Assembly (NCBI GenBank): GCA_937942475.1
Contig: CALDEP010000427.1
Location: 1-37,615 of the forward strand
Direction of reading: 5' to 3'
DNA length: 37,615 nt
From: an uncultured Aureispira sp.
GTDB lineage: Bacteria; Bacteroidota; Bacteroidia; Chitinophagales; Saprospiraceae
Numbering within the stretch: position 1 is the stretch's first letter; each line of letters begins with the position of its first letter. This document shows positions 1 through 8,574 of this stretch, piece after piece. The notes below the pieces were generated by a model. The model made no database searches and had not been told where the DNA came from. It saw only the letters and a list, made by a program, of their open reading frames with translations. A program made the position numbers and the translations under genes.

Positions 1-89
1 TTCATTAATTCATGAATTTTTTAGTTTTTAACCAAAAAAATAAATGGAGCTTAAACGCAAGTTCTAAGAAATAAAATCTATCAAAAGAA

Positions 90-126
90 AAAATCCATAG
101 ACCGCAAAAAGCGCTCTATGGATTTT
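90..126 (-). terminator. Strong hairpin terminator
   Basis: The arms at 90-105 and 111-126 (AAAATCCATAGACCGC and its near-perfect complement, one mismatch) enclose a 5-nt A loop. Read on the minus strand the stem is followed by TTTTTTCTTTT. It can terminate minus-strand transcription from the 576-residue gene that ends at 370, and possibly plus-strand transcription entering from the left. The first 89 bases of the window hold no gene that I can support. Confidence 0.65.
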
Positions 127-153
127 ATTATCACTCATAAACTAATACAGTTA

Positions 154-361
154 ATGCGAATCAAGAGCTAAAATATAGGTCTGATAAATAAACAAGGGGA
201 ATAAAGGCTTCACTAGAATGTTTAATGTTGAATTTTTAATGTTGAATGCTCAATAGCATAAAAAAACATTTAGCATTCAACATTTAAAAAGTAGGCTTGT
301 AAAATGAGATAACCCTGTTTTAAATGTACGATTTATTGATGTTTTAGCCCTTGATTCGCAT
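154..361. repeat. MITE-like inverted-repeat element, family B copy 1
   Basis: The ends form a 20-bp terminal inverted repeat with one mismatch: ATGCGAATCAAGAGCTAAAA at 154-173 against the complement of 342-361. A second, perfect 13-bp inverted repeat (AATGTTGAATGCT at 238-250, AGCATTCAACATT at 272-284) lies in the middle. A diverged copy is at 20129-20358. The two copies share the left end, 'GTCTGATAAATAAA', 'AAAGGCTTCAC', and a long right part (TAGCCCTGTTTTAAATGTAC-like, then GATTTATTGATGTTTTAG). The element carries no reading frame of note and ends 8 bases before the stop codon of the 576-residue gene. The heptamer CTAATAC occurs on both sides (142-148, 364-370), but the spacing does not make a clean target-site duplication. 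Confidence 0.7.
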
Positions 362-369
362 AGCTAATA

Positions 370-2100
370 CTAATTAACAAGCACTTTATGTACTTTGCTA
401 CTTTCTCCATCTGCCAATTCAAGATAATAAACTCCTGCTGAAAGATGTTGGGTGGCAATCGTTGTATTAAAATTACCTGAAACTTGATCTAAAACTTGGT
501 GATGTACTTCTTGCCCCAAAGCATCAAATAAGCGAATGACTACATCTACTTCTTTCTGAGTTGTAAAATTAATATTCAATAGATCGTCCTTGACGGGATT
601 CGGATAAACAACAAACAAAGAAACCGAACTCAAATCTCTAACTACTAAAGCGTTATCAACTCCATAAGCATACTGCTTCTTTAGATGCATTCCATAAGGC
701 ATAAAATCGTTTGCGCTTATTCCTCCACAGTCTGGAGAAATAAAACTCCCACTAGCATTCAAGAACTCTAAAGCGGCAAGCATACTGCCCAATGAAGTCT
801 GACTATTACTAAACACATCAAATATGGGTAATATTTCTTCCATATTATTAATATCCATAGCACCTGTAATTCCTGCATTATTAACACTATCACAGAAGCC
901 TGCTAAATAAGGTTTATTTAGACCTAAAGCAAAAAAGCCAAACAAATCACAACAAGGCGATCCTCCCTGCATTCCATTCAATAAAGAGTCCATTAAAACG
1001 CTAAAAGCCACTAAATCATAGCCTACAGCGGTCAGCTCAAATGTATCTCCAACAGCAAGTGTAAGACCATAACGTGTCTTATCCATTGGCATAAAAACAC
1101 CATCTTCATCGGCTCCTATGACAACATCTCCACCGCCTCTAGTCGTATCAGCTTGTCCTAAAGCGTCTAGAGCAGCAGTATTTCTTTTTGTAATAAGATA
1201 TTCTACATTTGGTAAGTCTACAGAGGCATTCACAGCCAAAACTGGAATTGGTGTACTTTCGTTTGTTCTAATAAGCGTTCCGTGCATTCCTGAGCTCAAT
1301 TCAGGAGCAACAGTGATACCAGAGCAACAGGTATTGGCTGTTGCCCCTATTGCATAAACATATCGACGATTTACATGCATTCCATAAGGAACAAAATTAT
1401 TCATTCCCGCTCCACCACATTCAACAGAAATAAATGCACCATTAGCATTCATAATGTTAAAGCTAGCAACAATAGACTCCACAGACAATTGTTCCAGCAT
1501 ATAAAAGGCCGTCAAAACAGACAAGACATCTTCAAAGTTTGTCACATCCGACCCTGTGTAAATTCCAACGCTATTTAAGCTATCACAAAAACCTGCCAAA
1601 GCTGGGTTGTTTAGGACTGCTGCCATAACCGCAAACATACCACAACAAGGTCCTGAGCCTGGAGATACTCCATTCAGTAAAGAATCTGTTAGGTTTTGCA
1701 TCATTACTAAATCATAGCCAACTGCTGTTACTTCCAAGCTATCACCTTCTGCTAAACCAATACCATAACGCATTTTACTATCAGGCGTAAAAACACCATC
1801 CTCATCGGCTCCAAGGACTACATGACCACCTCCACCAAGCGTATCTGGCTGTCCTTGGTCATTCAGAGCAGGGACATTTTTTTTGGTAATCACATAGGCT
1901 ACATTTGGCAAATCTGCGGAAGCATTTATTGCCAAAACAGGTGCTGTTGTGTTTTGATTCGTTAGTATTGGTGTTCCATGAATTCCTTGGACAAGTTCTG
2001 GAGCAATGGTTATTGAACTACAGCATTTGTTTTGTGCCATCAAATAATTACTTAGAAATAAGAGCAACATCAGGGGTTTTAAAAAACAGGTTGTTTTCAT
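370..2100 (-). CDS. Secreted T9SS cargo with two copies of a Cys-rich domain
   Basis: Residues 1-22 are a signal peptide ending LMAQ. Residues ~26-256 and ~257-485 are two copies of the same ~230-residue domain. Each has an opening CC-S-x-T-x-APEL motif, then 'NASxDLPNVxY', a Gly-rich 'GADEDGVF' segment, 'LTAVGYDL'-like and 'DSLLNG' motifs, a second CC pair, 'GFCDS' and a last Cys in 'ECGG/DCGG'. Residues ~500-576 form a type A T9SS C-terminal sorting domain (YPNP start, YYLEL near the end), which predicts export by the type IX system and release or anchoring at the cell surface. I do not recognise the duplicated domain as a named family. The six regularly placed cysteines suggest disulphides. 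The single-domain paralogue lies immediately upstream at 2252-3283, and a strong terminator between them implies separate transcripts. The start is well set by the signal peptide. Confidence 0.85.
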   Translation of the reverse strand: MKTTCFLKPLMLLLFLSNYLMAQNKCCSSITIAPELVQGIHGTPILTNQNTTAPVLAINASADLPNVAYVITKKNVPALNDQGQPDTLGGGGHVVLGADEDGVFTPDSKMRYGIGLAEGDSLEVTAVGYDLVMMQNLTDSLLNGVSPGSGPCCGMFAVMAAVLNNPALAGFCDSLNSVGIYTGSDVTNFEDVLSVLTAFYMLEQLSVESIVASFNIMNANGAFISVECGGAGMNNFVPYGMHVNRRYVYAIGATANTCCSGITVAPELSSGMHGTLIRTNESTPIPVLAVNASVDLPNVEYLITKRNTAALDALGQADTTRGGGDVVIGADEDGVFMPMDKTRYGLTLAVGDTFELTAVGYDLVAFSVLMDSLLNGMQGGSPCCDLFGFFALGLNKPYLAGFCDSVNNAGITGAMDINNMEEILPIFDVFSNSQTSLGSMLAALEFLNASGSFISPDCGGISANDFMPYGMHLKKQYAYGVDNALVVRDLSSVSLFVVYPNPVKDDLLNINFTTQKEVDVVIRLFDALGQEVHHQVLDQVSGNFNTTIATQHLSAGVYYLELADGESSKVHKVLVN

Positions 2101-2128
2101 CGTTTAATTTTTAAGATTTAATAAAAAA

Positions 2129-2166
2129 AAACTACAAATTATGTATAATTACATAATTTGTAGTTT
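2129..2166 (-). terminator. Perfect 17-bp hairpin terminator between paralogues
   Basis: AAACTACAAATTATGTA at 2129-2145 pairs perfectly with 2150-2166 around a TAAT loop. On the minus strand it is followed by T8. It ends the transcript of the 343-residue gene (stop at 2252) before the 576-residue gene begins at 2100. Confidence 0.75.
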
Positions 2167-2251
2167 CAATAACTTATATAATAATCAAACATAATAAATA
2201 ACTAGTAGAATAGTTATTTTATAATGTTAAATCTATACAAACGTGGGTTGA

Positions 2252-3283
2252 TTAATCAACAATAACTTTAAGTACTTGATTGCTGTATCCGTCTGTTAAT
2301 TCAACATAGTACATTCCAGCTGCAAGGTTACTAACAGGAATAGTTGTGTTAAAATCACCAGAAACATTACCCAATACTTGGTGGTGTACACGTTGTCCTA
2401 AAGCATCAAATAAGTTGATGTTTAAGTCTACTTCTTTTTTAGTTGTAAAATAGATATTTACAGCTCCATCCGTTGCTGGATTAGGAAACAACATAAACAA
2501 AGAAACATCGCTCAATTTTTGAACAGCAATTGTTCCTTCTCTGTCATAACCATATTGAGCCGTTCTATTGATACCAAAAGACATAAAGTCATTTGCTCCT
2601 GTACCACCACAATCTGTAGAAATTCTAGTACCATTGTCGTTAATTAGTTCCAAGGTAGAAACCAAAGATCCAATAGAAGTTTGACCTTTAGAGAATACGT
2701 CAAAAACAGTCAATACTTCGTTCATTCCGTTAATTTGCGTTGAATTGTAGATTCCTGCATTGTTTACACTATCGCAAAAACCTGCAATCGCTGGCTCATT
2801 CAAAACAATTGCCATAACAGTAAACAAACCACAACAAGGTCCAGAACCTGGAGAAGTTCCATTCAATAAAGAATCTGCTAACTCCTTAATTACTGGCAAA
2901 TCATATCCAACAGCAGTCAAGTCAAAAGTATCTCCCGCATTCAAGGTAACACCATAGCGTCCCATATCATCTGGCATAAAAATACCATCTACATCTGCGC
3001 CAATGATTACATCACCACCACCACCAGTTGTATCAGGTACTCCTGTATCGTCTAAGGCTGGGCTATTTCTTTTAGTAATAATAAATTCTATTGTTGGTAA
3101 GTCTGCAGAAGCAGTCGTTCCCAATACTGCCGCAGGTGTGTTTGTACTACCTCCAATTTGACTAGTCGTGTAAAAACCTGGTGTAATCTGTGGGGCAACA
3201 GTGTTAGGCGAACAACAAGTTTGTGCATCAATCGTAGTTGCTGTCATCAAACAAGCTGCAAATAATGTAGCTAATTTTTTCAT
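2252..3283 (-). CDS. Secreted T9SS cargo with one Cys-rich domain
   Basis: This is a paralogue of the neighbouring 576-residue protein with one copy of the unnamed domain. Residues 1-21 are a signal peptide ending IDAQ. Residues ~22-250 hold the same Cys pattern (CC near the start, GPCCG, GFCDS, DCGG) and the motifs 'GADVDGIF', 'LTAVGYDL' and 'DSLLNG'. Residues ~265-343 are a type A T9SS sorting domain (FPNP ... YYVELTDG ... KVIVD). Similarity runs through both the domain and the sorting signal, so the pair arose by gene duplication, with one partner also duplicating its domain internally. The function is unknown; it is probably a secreted or surface-attached protein. The signal peptide supports the ATG at 3283. 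Confidence 0.85.
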   Translation of the reverse strand: MKKLATLFAACLMTATTIDAQTCCSPNTVAPQITPGFYTTSQIGGSTNTPAAVLGTTASADLPTIEFIITKRNSPALDDTGVPDTTGGGGDVIIGADVDGIFMPDDMGRYGVTLNAGDTFDLTAVGYDLPVIKELADSLLNGTSPGSGPCCGLFTVMAIVLNEPAIAGFCDSVNNAGIYNSTQINGMNEVLTVFDVFSKGQTSIGSLVSTLELINDNGTRISTDCGGTGANDFMSFGINRTAQYGYDREGTIAVQKLSDVSLFMLFPNPATDGAVNIYFTTKKEVDLNINLFDALGQRVHHQVLGNVSGDFNTTIPVSNLAAGMYYVELTDGYSNQVLKVIVD

Positions 3284-3806
3284 AAAGAAAAGTTAATTTT
3301 ATTTTTTAATAATAGGTTTGATTTTAGAGATTCCATCTTCAACCAAAACAAAAATAGTGGTTTATTTGAGAGTTCAACAATTCTTTAACAATTTTTTTTC
3401 TTCCAGCTTCAAAATCCACCTTCTCCTTTTTTTATAAAAGAAACTTTCTAAAAAAAAATAAAAACTCTTCTATTTAAACTTAAAATTATTTTTCAGAAAA
3501 AAAAGAACAACTTGGCTGCAAAAGCAGCTTCAAAAAAAGGGCTCTAAGTAACTCTTTATCAAAAGACAACAAATTAGATATCCTTCTCCCCTGTAATGTC
3601 TTTTCTTTCCACTTCTCCGCCTCTTTATTTTTACTTTTAAAATGCTTTAACAGAGGATATTTAATTATTAGCTTGTTAAAAACAAATATTGTACTATTTT
3701 TACTTGATTTTAAAGTCAAAAAATTCACGTTTCGCCTTTAGAAAACGAATATTATGTTGAGAATGAAACGTACTATTTTTTAATTAATTCAATTATAAAA
3801 AGACTT
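3284..3806. other. Intergenic region upstream of two divergent genes
   Basis: This 523-bp AT-rich spacer separates the minus-strand cargo gene from the plus-strand TonB receptor and must hold promoters for both. I cannot place either with confidence. An 80-codon minus-strand frame (3486-3728) is Lys/Leu/Phe-rich with no recognisable motif and is probably chance. Confidence 0.4.
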
Positions 3807-6395
3807 ATGAAAAGACAAACACTAATATACTGGCTATTTAATATCGCCCTGATTCTAATGAGTTCTGTTGCTTTTGGACAAGGAACTGTCAAAGGAATTT
3901 TGATGGACTCTATAGAAAATGAGCCGATGCTGGGAGCCGAGATTCGTATCAATGACAAGGAAGGTAATTTTGTAACTGGTGGTTCTTCGGACGTCATGGA
4001 AGGTGCCTATCAAATATCTGTTGCTGCTGGTACCTATGATTTATCTTGTAGTTATATGGGATATTCTACTTACAAAAAAGAGATTACTATAAAAGATGGG
4101 CAAACGCTAGAACTAAACATTAACATGTCGGAAGAGGTTAATGTATTAAAAATCGTTACCAAAACCGCTTCTAGATTTGAAACTTCTGTTGGTAAATCAT
4201 CTATTTCTATTGATGTAATACAACCAGATTTGGTCGATAATACCAATGCAACTAAAGTTGATGAAGTGGTAGACAAAGTTCCTGGTGTTTCTGTTGTCGA
4301 TGGACAGGCAAACATTCGTGGAGGTTCTGGTTTTTCTTATGGTGCAGGTAGTCGTGTTTTGTTGTTGGTCGATGACCTTCCTTTATTATCTGGAGATGCA
4401 GGACAACCGAACTGGCGTGATATTCCAGTTGAGAATATTTCTCAAATTGAAGTAGTAAAAGGAGCCGCTTCTGCTGTGTATGGTTCTTCTGCTTTGAATG
4501 GAATTATTAACATCCGTACGGCTTATGCTAAAAACAAGCCCTTTACAAAAGTTTCTGTTTTTCAAACTTCGTTCTTAGACCCTAAGCGCCCTGTAACTGC
4601 TTGGTGGAAAAGAGATTCTATAGAAGTTTGGGATGCTGCTGATAACGATCCTAATGACGCAGATACTTTAAGCCCACAACTTTTGTCTGGTCGTAATGGT
4701 TATAGAAAGCCTATTGAATTGGGTGTTCAGTTTGCCCATAGACGCAAAATTGGTAAATATGATTTGACTTTAGGTGGAAATTATTTCTATCAAGACTCTT
4801 ATCGTGCAGGTGCTTATGAGCGTAAGTTTCGTATCACTGCAAACAATAGATACCGTTTTAGTACAAAGGTAAATGCAGGGGTTAACTTGAATTTCAACTA
4901 TGGTCAATCCTCTAGTTTTTTCTTGTGGAACAATACAGGAAAATTCCTATTTGGCTCTGGATCCAATAATGCAGATCATATCTATGAGCCATTAGCAGGA
5001 ACGATTACAGAATCAACCATTATGCGTTTTAATGTAGATCCATTTTTAACCGCTTATGATAACAAAGATGGTCGTCATAGATTACAAACACGCTATTATC
5101 ATGTAAGCAACCAAAACGGTCAAAATCAATCAAACCTTTCTCATTTATTTTATGGAGAATATCAATATCAACGAAAATTCAAAGTAGAGTCTTCTTTCTT
5201 TGGTGATTTTAAATTAGTTGCTGGAGCTGTCGGAACATATACCTTCTCTCGTTCTCAGTTGTTTGGTAATGCTGATTACAAGGTCTACAATGCAGGTGCT
5301 TACATACAAGGTGAGCAAGGGTTTATCAAAGAGAAAAATTCAGAAAACACAAAGTTGAACCTTACTTTTGGTGTTCGCTGGGAAGTCTTTAACATTGTTA
5401 GCCCTGACTCTGTTCAAATAGACCCTAGAAATGCCCAATTGGTCGAAAATCCTGAGCCTAACTCTATTGATAAATCAGGTGTTCCAAGACCTCGGTTCCG
5501 TGTTGGTCTAAACTATGAGTTAACGCCATTCACATTTATTAGAGCTTCTTGGGGAGAAGGTTATCGTTATCCGACGATTGCAGAGCGATACATTGCAACA
5601 CAAGTAGGTAGCGGTGTTGGTAGCTCATTAGCAATTTTGGCTAATCCTGAATTAAAACCTGAGTCGGGTTGGTCTGCTGAGATTGGAATCAAACAGGGTT
5701 TTAAAATTGGAAATTGGAAAGGCTTTATTGACTTGTCTGGATTTTGGACAGAGTATCAAGATATGATGGAATTCACCTTTGGTGGTGGAGATCCTACGGC
5801 AACTAATGCTGCAAACATCTTCTTTCAATCCATCAATGTGGATGATACTAGAATTAGAGGTTTTGAGTTTAGTCTTATGGGAACGGGTAATATAGGTCCT
5901 GTTAGTTTTAATGTTTTGGCTGGATATACGTTTATTGCTCCTGAATTCCAAAACTGGGACACAGATACCATTATTCAAACTCTTTCTAGTACAGATTATA
6001 ATATTTTAAAATATCGTAATGTACACAATGTAAAATTTGACATCGAGGCATTTTTCTTAAAGGACAAAGCTTTATCTGTTGGTTTTTCTTTGAATTACAA
6101 TAGTAGCATGGAAAATATTGACAAAGCCTTTGAAGACATTATTTATAATGTTCCAGGAGACGATGACATTTTTGGAATCGGCTATTATAGAGAAAACTTT
6201 AATAGTGGAGAATTTACAAATGTTTCCGCACGTATTGGCTACCGTTATGCCTTCAAAAACAAAGATGATAACGAGATTGCTGCTGTAAAACTTTCTTTGG
6301 TTGGGAAGAATTTACTCAACCAAGAATACATGATTCGTCCTGCTTTGGTTGATGCACCAGCTAACATCACCGTTCGTTTAGATGTTGAATTTTAG
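3807..6395 (+). CDS. TonB-dependent outer membrane receptor
   Basis: This 862-residue protein takes up an unknown ligand across the outer membrane using TonB energy. Residues 1-25 are a signal peptide ending AFGQ. Residues ~28-111 form the CarboxypepD_reg-like beta-sandwich common at the front of Bacteroidota receptors. The plug follows at ~128-235, with 'KVPGVSVVDGQANIRGGSG' and 'IEVVKGAASAVYGSSALNG', the usual plug motifs. The remainder is a 22-strand-type barrel ending in a terminal Phe (RLDVEF), the signal for outer-membrane assembly. The length is shorter than SusC proteins, no SusD partner is next to it, and no T9SS domain is present. It looks more like a metal, vitamin or small-ligand receptor than a glycan SusC, but the substrate cannot be read from the sequence. 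It is followed by a strong terminator at 6433-6468, so it is probably monocistronic. Confidence 0.93.
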   Translation: MKRQTLIYWLFNIALILMSSVAFGQGTVKGILMDSIENEPMLGAEIRINDKEGNFVTGGSSDVMEGAYQISVAAGTYDLSCSYMGYSTYKKEITIKDGQTLELNINMSEEVNVLKIVTKTASRFETSVGKSSISIDVIQPDLVDNTNATKVDEVVDKVPGVSVVDGQANIRGGSGFSYGAGSRVLLLVDDLPLLSGDAGQPNWRDIPVENISQIEVVKGAASAVYGSSALNGIINIRTAYAKNKPFTKVSVFQTSFLDPKRPVTAWWKRDSIEVWDAADNDPNDADTLSPQLLSGRNGYRKPIELGVQFAHRRKIGKYDLTLGGNYFYQDSYRAGAYERKFRITANNRYRFSTKVNAGVNLNFNYGQSSSFFLWNNTGKFLFGSGSNNADHIYEPLAGTITESTIMRFNVDPFLTAYDNKDGRHRLQTRYYHVSNQNGQNQSNLSHLFYGEYQYQRKFKVESSFFGDFKLVAGAVGTYTFSRSQLFGNADYKVYNAGAYIQGEQGFIKEKNSENTKLNLTFGVRWEVFNIVSPDSVQIDPRNAQLVENPEPNSIDKSGVPRPRFRVGLNYELTPFTFIRASWGEGYRYPTIAERYIATQVGSGVGSSLAILANPELKPESGWSAEIGIKQGFKIGNWKGFIDLSGFWTEYQDMMEFTFGGGDPTATNAANIFFQSINVDDTRIRGFEFSLMGTGNIGPVSFNVLAGYTFIAPEFQNWDTDTIIQTLSSTDYNILKYRNVHNVKFDIEAFFLKDKALSVGFSLNYNSSMENIDKAFEDIIYNVPGDDDIFGIGYYRENFNSGEFTNVSARIGYRYAFKNKDDNEIAAVKLSLVGKNLLNQEYMIRPALVDAPANITVRLDVEF

Positions 6396-6432
6396 GCATT
6401 TAATCTATCATTCCACATAATGCATATTATTC

Positions 6433-6468
6433 AAATAAGCCTTTTCTGTATACAGAAAAGGCTTATTT
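6433..6468 (+). terminator. Terminator after TonB receptor
   Basis: A perfect 36-bp palindrome centred at 6450/6451 (half-site AAATAAGCCTTTTCTGTA) is followed by a T run. It ends the receptor transcript 37 bases after its stop codon. Confidence 0.8.
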
Positions 6469-6506
6469 TTTTGGCAAAAAAATTACTCTTTTGCATTAAA
6501 AAAGCC

Positions 6507-6535
6507 CTTTTATAGTTGATTCTTTACTATAAAAG
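6507..6535. terminator. Second hairpin, probably bidirectional
   Basis: CTTTTATAGT at 6507-6516 pairs with ACTATAAAAG at 6526-6535 around a 9-nt loop. T runs lie on both sides (plus strand after 6536; minus strand beyond 6504). It may be a backup terminator for the receptor, or it may terminate a minus-strand transcript coming from the right. Confidence 0.55.
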
Positions 6536-6997
6536 AGTTTTTTTTTGTTTAAGTCCATTTAGTTCTTTATTTTTGAAAAAATTAATTGTGAACATATTCC
6601 TGCTATTTTTAATTAAGAAGCACATAGTAATAGTACTTATTACAATAATAACAATAAATTGATAACCAATCAAATAGAAGATCTTTACCTGCTTTATTTT
6701 TGTTGTGACCCCCAACAACAAATAACGAGGTAGGTCATTCATTTGGGATGCCAATACATCCAATTCAGAACGTTTAGTAAATCCCCAAAGGATGATACTC
6801 GACTAACTGATGTACAAATAATCTTCGTTATGTTCTGTTATGCTTTTATTCATTTAAGTCCCTAGCATCAAATAACCGATTCATTTTTGAAAGGCTATTT
6901 TTCAGTAATAACTATGCTATTACTAAAAAAATGCTTTGTCCCAAAAAAGTAAAACGCTCAAAATAGTGTTGATTTACCAGGCGCTATTCTAAGTTAA
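6536..6997. other. Intergenic region with a doubtful small ORF
   Basis: No gene with recognisable homology is seen here. A minus-strand frame from a TTG at 6763 to a stop at 6527 encodes 78 residues with one hydrophobic stretch ('YQFIVIIVISTITMCFLI'). Its frame stays open upstream to about 6800, without an ATG there. The hairpin at 6507-6535 overlaps its end. It could be a remnant of a membrane protein, but the evidence is weak. Confidence 0.3.
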
Positions 6998-7159
6998 TAC
7001 TCTGTTGATTTTTTAGTTTTTAGCTACGCTGAGCCTTCGGGTTCTATGAAAAACATAAAAAAGCATCTTGCATTAGTTTGATTATCAGCTTTTTAGTATT
7101 TTAACTAGTAAAAGTGCATCTTACTGATAATCAAACTAATACGATTTTTCAACGGAGTA
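6998..7159. repeat. Nested inverted-repeat element, family A copy 1
   Basis: The outer arms are TACTCTGTTGA (6998-7008) and TCAACGGAGTA (7149-7159), complementary with one G-T pair. The inner arms are a perfect 17-bp repeat: ATTAGTTTGATTATCAG (7072-7088) and its complement (7124-7140), separated by 35 nt. The left spacer holds AGCTACGCTGAGCCTTCGGG (7022-7041), a module also found in copies 2 and 3, and 'ATGAAAAACATAAA', also in copy 3. There is no coding capacity. The element ends 117 bases before the DUF6089 start codon; copy 2 lies just after that gene, so the two copies bracket it. Confidence 0.75.
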
Positions 7160-7276
7160 ATGCTAAGTAGTTATTCAATTTATTTAGACAAATGCTTCCA
7201 AAAGTACTTGTTCCCCTATTATAGATTTTGAGACAGGTAAAACTGTTTTATTGGTCTATAAAAACTCAAATATTAA

Positions 7277-8269
7277 ATGAAACTCAAGTTTTTAATTTGG
7301 TTCCTTTTATTGGCAGGACATACCACCTGCTTATCCCAAAATTATGAATACAAAGAATGGAAGAAAAAACGCATGCAATACATACCTCGATATCCTATTG
7401 AACTTGGCTTTCATGTAGGTACCGTACAGTTCCTTGGAGATTTGGGCGGAACAGAAGCTATTGCTCAATCGTTTATCACAGATACAGATGTTGCTAGTAT
7501 TCGCCCTTCTATTGGTTTTTTTGCTCGTTATAATATGGGTGGGCATTTTTCGTTTCGATTAGAAATGACTTATCTTATCCTTAGTGGAGACGACAAATTA
7601 ACGGGGAAAGACTTTTCCGCAACACAACACAGTGATAAAGATGGCTGGTTTAGATACTATCGCAACCTGCACTTCCAGGCACATGTTTTTGAATTGACAA
7701 ATAGCTGCCAAGTCATTCCATATAACTTTAAATTAACAGGTAGTCGATACACCAATGCCAAACAAAACATCCTTTCTCCTTACGGAGTATTAGGCATTGG
7801 GTTTTTAGTCTCTAACCCTCAAGCCAACTACAATGGCACTTGGGTAGACTTACAACCTCTAAGAACAGAAGGGCAAGGACTTGTAGATGGTCGCCCAGAT
7901 CCTTATAACTTGGTTCAATTTATTATTCCAGTTGGCTTTGGGCTTCAATGGGAACACAACCATGAATGGCTCCTTTCTTTAGAAGTAAATCATCGGTTTA
8001 CCTTTACCGATTATTTAGACGATGTCTCTACCGATTATGTAGATCCTGCTATTTTTAGAAATAGTTTTGACGCAGAAAAAGCTACTTTGGCAACTGGCCT
8101 GGCACGTCGCTCTACGGAAAATGATCCAACTAATATCTATGGTTACATTACAGAACCAAACCAACAAAGAGGTGATCCTAAAGATAATGACGCCTATTAT
8201 ACCATAACCTTACGACTCGCCTTTTACCTCAAAAAAAGCAGGCATTTTGCTTTGGTTAAGGATTATTAG
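7277..8269 (+). CDS. DUF6089-type outer membrane beta-barrel protein
   Basis: This 330-residue exported protein has a signal peptide of ~21 residues (ending CLSQ). The opening of the mature domain, 'IELGFHVGTVQFLGDLGG', followed by 'RPSIGFFARYN' and 'FSFRLEMTY', matches the start of DUF6089 proteins, which are small outer-membrane barrels of unknown function common in Bacteroidota. Alternating hydrophobic/polar strands and a closing 'YYTITLRLAFYL' strand fit a barrel. Near the C-terminus an acidic, Asn-rich loop is probably exposed. The gene stands alone between two family A repeat elements. The role is unknown; a structural or envelope-associated function is the most that can be inferred. 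Confidence 0.75.
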   Translation: MKLKFLIWFLLLAGHTTCLSQNYEYKEWKKKRMQYIPRYPIELGFHVGTVQFLGDLGGTEAIAQSFITDTDVASIRPSIGFFARYNMGGHFSFRLEMTYLILSGDDKLTGKDFSATQHSDKDGWFRYYRNLHFQAHVFELTNSCQVIPYNFKLTGSRYTNAKQNILSPYGVLGIGFLVSNPQANYNGTWVDLQPLRTEGQGLVDGRPDPYNLVQFIIPVGFGLQWEHNHEWLLSLEVNHRFTFTDYLDDVSTDYVDPAIFRNSFDAEKATLATGLARRSTENDPTNIYGYITEPNQQRGDPKDNDAYYTITLRLAFYLKKSRHFALVKDY

Positions 8270-8285
8270 TTGAATTATAACAAGT

Positions 8286-8450
8286 AATAATCCGTTGATT
8301 AACTACGCTGCTACTGAGCGGAGGGAGTCATAGACTTGCATTGATTTGATTACCAGCTCCTTAGCACTTTAACTAATAAAGTACATCCTGCTAATAATCA
8401 AAGCAATACGATTTAGCTAGGCTAAGCCTTCGGGTTTTCAACGGAGTAAT
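8286..8450. repeat. Nested inverted-repeat element, family A copy 2
   Basis: The outer arms are TCCGTTGA (8291-8298, extended with mismatches to 8286) and TCAACGGA (8438-8445, extending to 8450). The inner arms at 8340-8356 and 8391-8407 match with three mismatches (ATTGATTTGATTACCAG), separated by 34 nt. The right spacer carries AGCTAGGCTAAGCCTTCGGG (8415-8434), inserted within a stretch that in copy 1 reads continuously 'ACGATTTTTCAACGGAGTAATG'. The left spacer has a related 'AACTACGCTGCTACTGAGCG'. It starts 17 bases after the DUF6089 stop and fills most of the 305-bp gap to the methyltransferase. Confidence 0.7.
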
Positions 8451-8574
8451 GAACAAGCATTTTAAGTTAAAAAGCCGTACCAAATTAATCCTGTTCTTAA
8501 AAAACTTCAATACGAATAAGTATTATTGAGAATAGAATCCTTACATTCGCAGGGCACTAAACATATTTTAACTC

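Noticed and set aside
3486-3728. 80-codon minus-strand ORF upstream of the TonB receptor
   Set aside because: Lys/Leu/Phe-rich composition expected of AT-rich noncoding DNA, no signal peptide, no motif, and it occupies the region where promoters must lie.
3807-6395. SusC-type glycan receptor
   Set aside because: The protein is shorter than SusC and no SusD gene follows; general TonB-dependent receptor is the safer call.
6527-6763. 78-codon minus-strand ORF with one hydrophobic segment
   Set aside because: Starts at TTG, no recognisable family, and lies over a terminator hairpin. I could not support it as a gene, though a decayed membrane-protein fragment is possible.
7277-8269. DUF6089 gene as cargo of a composite transposon formed by family A copies 1 and 2
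   Set aside because: The two copies bracket the gene, but there is no transposase, the copies are diverged, and no flanking target duplication is visible.
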